DNA from: Anaerolineales bacterium
GTDB lineage: Bacteria > Chloroflexota > Anaerolineae > Anaerolineales > UBA6663
DNA length: 33,585 nucleotides
Assembly: GCA_020845955.1 (NCBI GenBank)
Contig: JADLEU010000287.1
Coordinates: 1-33,585, forward strand
Direction of reading: 5' to 3'
How positions within the stretch are numbered: position 1 is the first letter of the stretch; each line of letters begins with the position of its first letter. The translations under genes were made by a program, and so were the position numbers. Shown one piece after another: positions 31,433 through 33,585 of this stretch. The notes beneath the pieces were generated by a model. The model worked only from the letters and a program-made list of their open reading frames with translations, searched no databases and had not been told where the DNA came from.

Positions 31433-33585
31433 CTACTCGACGACAGCAAAGATCCACGCTGAGCCGTTGGTGTAGACCAGCGCATACCCCGGCTGATCCA
31501 CGAACATTTCCGGCCGCAGAGGACCGCCGCGGGCGCCGATGAAGATATGCGTTACGTCGGCCGCGCGCAGCAGCTGGGGCGCCGGCGCCGCGCCCTCGGC
31601 GGTGGCCTCGGCCAGGCGCTGCTGCCAGGCATTGACTTCTGCCTGCCAGCCCGCGCTGCCATAGGCATAGTCAGCGGGCGGCAGCGTCGTGCGCCGGCCC
31701 GTCAGCGGCCAGATCCAGCCCCCGGCATCCGAGCCGGCCCAGGTGCCGTTGAGCCACTCCCAGCTGTTGATGGCAAAGACCGCGCCGGCAGGCGTGTTTG
31801 CTTCGAGCCACTCCAGCGCCGCGCGGTCGGCCGGCGTGGCCAGGACCGTCACCCGGTTGACGACGCTTACCTGGGCCGGCAGCCCACGCGCCGCGCCGTA
31901 GGCCAGGAGGCCAGCGAGCAGGGCCAGCATGAGCGCGCCGGCCAGGAGCCGCAGCCGAAGCGCCAGGCTGGAGCCCGGCTCAGCACTTGCCGGCGCCGCA
32001 TCGCCTGGTGCGTGATCTGTGCGCATAGCCTCAGTCGCTTCTGAGTTGCCAGTGTCCCTCCCGTCGCCGCTGGTTATGGCTATGCGCAGGTTTTCAGGTG
32101 AAGTAAGCGTTGGGCGGGCCGTCGCCTGCGTGGGGAATGGCGCAACCCACGCCAGCGCCACGCCCAGCCAGCGGTCTGCTCCCCACCCCAGTACGATAGC
32201 GCCCGGCACGAACAGCGAGATGGCCAGGGCGTTGTTGTTCACCAACCAGTTGCCGGGCCCCAGGTTGACCAGCGCCGCCAGCGCGCCCAGCCAGGCCGCC
32301 ACGAACGCCACAAGACGATCGCGGCGAAGTAGCCCCCAAACCAGGCAGCCGCCTGCCAGGGTCAGCCAGCCACACTCGAGCGGACTGGAAAAGTACTCGA
32401 ACGGAAAGGCATTGTAGCCCAGCGGCGCGGCCAGCCGTTGGGGCTGGGCTGCCAGGCCGGCCAGCGTGCCCGCTAGCCGCCACAGCCAGGGCGCGGCCAG
32501 GAGCGCGCCGGTCAGGCCCGCCAACAACAGGGAAGCGGCGGGTTCGCCTGCCGCGCCAGCGTGGTTCGCATCTGTGCCAGGGCTGGGGGCAGACCGCCGG
32601 CCCAGGCGCCCGCCGACCAGCCGACGTGCCAGCGCCGCCGCCCCAGCCAGCGCTGCCCAGGCGAGCCACAGCACGAAGACCACGTAGTGCGTCACCAGCA
32701 GGCCCGCTGCCAGGATCCCCGCCAGACCAATGCTCCCCACCATGCCGTCTTGCCGCCGCGCTGCTCGTGGCGCGGGCAGCGCCAGTCGCCAGACCAGCGC
32801 CAGCGCGGGGAACAGCAGCAGCACGCCGGTGAGGTGGGTATACCGGCCCCAGGTGAGGTAGTAGCCGGGGAAGTATGACACCAGGGCCAGGAAGGCGGCC
32901 GCCAGCAGCCCGGCGCGCGGCCGGCCGGTGAGGGCTGCCACGCCGGCGTAGGCCGCCAGCGGCACGAGGCCCTGCAGTAGTTGGCCCAGATCGAGAAGGA
33001 CCTCCTCCAACGGCAGCCCGCTGAGCCAGTGCACCGTCACCGCCAGCGCATGAAAGCCGAAGTGATACAAGAACGGCGCGATGGGCAGCACCGGCTCATA
33101 GCTTGGCGGTACCTGCCCCGTCTCGGCCAGAAGGCGGGCGATGGCGAAGTGGTGCGGGCCGTCCACCCACTGCGGCAGCGCCAGGTCCCGGGCAGCCACG
33201 AGGCGGGCGAGCAGGCCGGCGACAAGGAGGATGAGGAGCGAAAGGATGTGTGCGGGCGGCTGAGTACTGCTGACTGCCTCGTTTGCATCGCGAGGTTTAG
33301 TGTCTCTACGCCGCAGGCAGACGACCAGCACCCAATGAAGAGCCCAAACTAGTCCCAACAACCCATAGGCGACGCGCAGGGCGGCCAAGGACCAGTGCAG
33401 GCCAAACACACCCACCCACAGCCAACCCAGGGCCAACAGCGCCAGGCTGAGGGCCAGCGCCGCGCCCCAACGCGCCGCGCGGCCGGACCCGGCGGGCGCG
33501 GCGCGCGGCGCCAAGGATAGCAGTAGCAGGCCCGGCGCGAACAGCACCAGCCAGGCCGGCAGCGCCAGCCGCCCCAGGCGGCCAA
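31433..33585 (-). CDS. Large polytopic membrane protein, 5' end outside window
   Basis: The frame is open to the window edge and the first helix (LALPAWLVLFAPGLLLLSLA) appears cut, so the start lies beyond 33585; an internal GTG at 33547 is unlikely to be the true start. At least 716 residues are visible. Twelve or so hydrophobic helices are followed by a soluble C-terminal region of about 140 residues (RAALEWLEANTPAGAVFAIN; LLRAADVTHIFIGARGGPLR). In the first outer loop is LPQWVDGPHHFAIARLLAET, which resembles the acidic site of GT-C/GT39-like proteins. A low-complexity, Thr/Asn/Asp-rich cytoplasmic loop of about 60 residues lies before the last helix (TSPENLRIAITSGDGRDTGN). It is probably a glycosyltransferase or a DUF6541-like protein; the substrate is unknown. 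Confidence 0.8.
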   Translation of the reverse strand, partial: GRLGRLALPAWLVLFAPGLLLLSLAPRAAPAGSGRAARWGAALALSLALLALGWLWVGVFGLHWSLAALRVAYGLLGLVWALHWVLVVCLRRRDTKPRDANEAVSSTQPPAHILSLLILLVAGLLARLVAARDLALPQWVDGPHHFAIARLLAETGQVPPSYEPVLPIAPFLYHFGFHALAVTVHWLSGLPLEEVLLDLGQLLQGLVPLAAYAGVAALTGRPRAGLLAAAFLALVSYFPGYYLTWGRYTHLTGVLLLFPALALVWRLALPAPRAARRQDGMVGSIGLAGILAAGLLVTHYVVFVLWLAWAALAGAAALARRLVGGRLGRRSAPSPGTDANHAGAAGEPAASLLLAGLTGALLAAPWLWRLAGTLAGLAAQPQRLAAPLGYNAFPFEYFSSPLECGWLTLAGGCLVWGLLRRDRLVAFVAAWLGALAALVNLGPGNWLVNNNALAISLFVPGAIVLGWGADRWLGVALAWVAPFPTQATARPTLTSPENLRIAITSGDGRDTGNSEATEAMRTDHAPGDAAPASAEPGSSLALRLRLLAGALMLALLAGLLAYGAARGLPAQVSVVNRVTVLATPADRAALEWLEANTPAGAVFAINSWEWLNGTWAGSDAGGWIWPLTGRRTTLPPADYAYGSAGWQAEVNAWQQRLAEATAEGAAPAPQLLRAADVTHIFIGARGGPLRPEMFVDQPGYALVYTNGSAWIFAVVE

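Overview
The window is GC-rich, densely packed bacterial DNA. It looks like a member of the Chloroflexota (Anaerolineae/Caldilineae-like). The hints are a YknXYZ/MacB-type exporter, a DUF3105 protein, LysM-C39 and PRC-barrel proteins, GT39-type membrane proteins with extracellular beta-domains, and a secreted protein with a 'VFLPFVGK' motif after its signal peptide. This taxonomic call is inference; there is no rRNA gene in the window.

Layout. (1) Positions 1-3570: the 3' end of an acyl-activating (AMP-forming) ligase, then four same-strand genes I cannot assign. They are a Gly-rich beta protein, a double Ig-like protein, a Cys/His-rich protein with an Ig-like half, and a phasin/PhaE-like helical protein with an Ig-like half. 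None has a signal peptide. This is the best candidate for an undescribed system, possibly a cytoplasmic structure linked to acyl or polyester metabolism. (2) 3617-6600: a LysM/C39-like exported protein, a 700-base non-coding gap with two adjacent hairpins, a two-domain PRC-barrel protein and a non-haem-looking bacterioferritin-like protein. (3) 6601-8240: a decayed IS630-type transposase, tRNA-Thr(CGT) with its own promoter, uridine kinase starting 4 bases after the tRNA, and a pyrimidine-rich spacer.

(4) 8241-13872: a compact five-gene operon of membrane-fusion adaptor, ABC ATPase, MacB-type permease, OmpR-type regulator and HAMP histidine kinase, presumably a self-regulated efflux or envelope-stress system. 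(5) 14064-16954, minus strand: a UgpC/MsmX-type sugar ABC ATPase with a strong promoter, a 26-bp perfect palindrome, a nucleoside hydrolase and a broken PfkB kinase. The last two suggest nucleoside salvage. (6) 17045-19958: a truncated GAF-domain gene joined out of frame to an SDR lacking its N-terminus, then a QueA-like protein and an arylamine N-acetyltransferase. (7) 20063-20668: a DUF3105 membrane-anchored protein.

(8) 21069-33585: a glycan region with a GH63/MGH1-like glycosidase, three family 2 glycosyltransferases, an ABC-2 polysaccharide-export permease without its ATPase, a secreted protein of unknown function, and two large GT39-like polytopic membrane proteins. The last of these runs off the window end.

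Many long antisense reading frames exist only because the DNA is GC-rich; they were left out.
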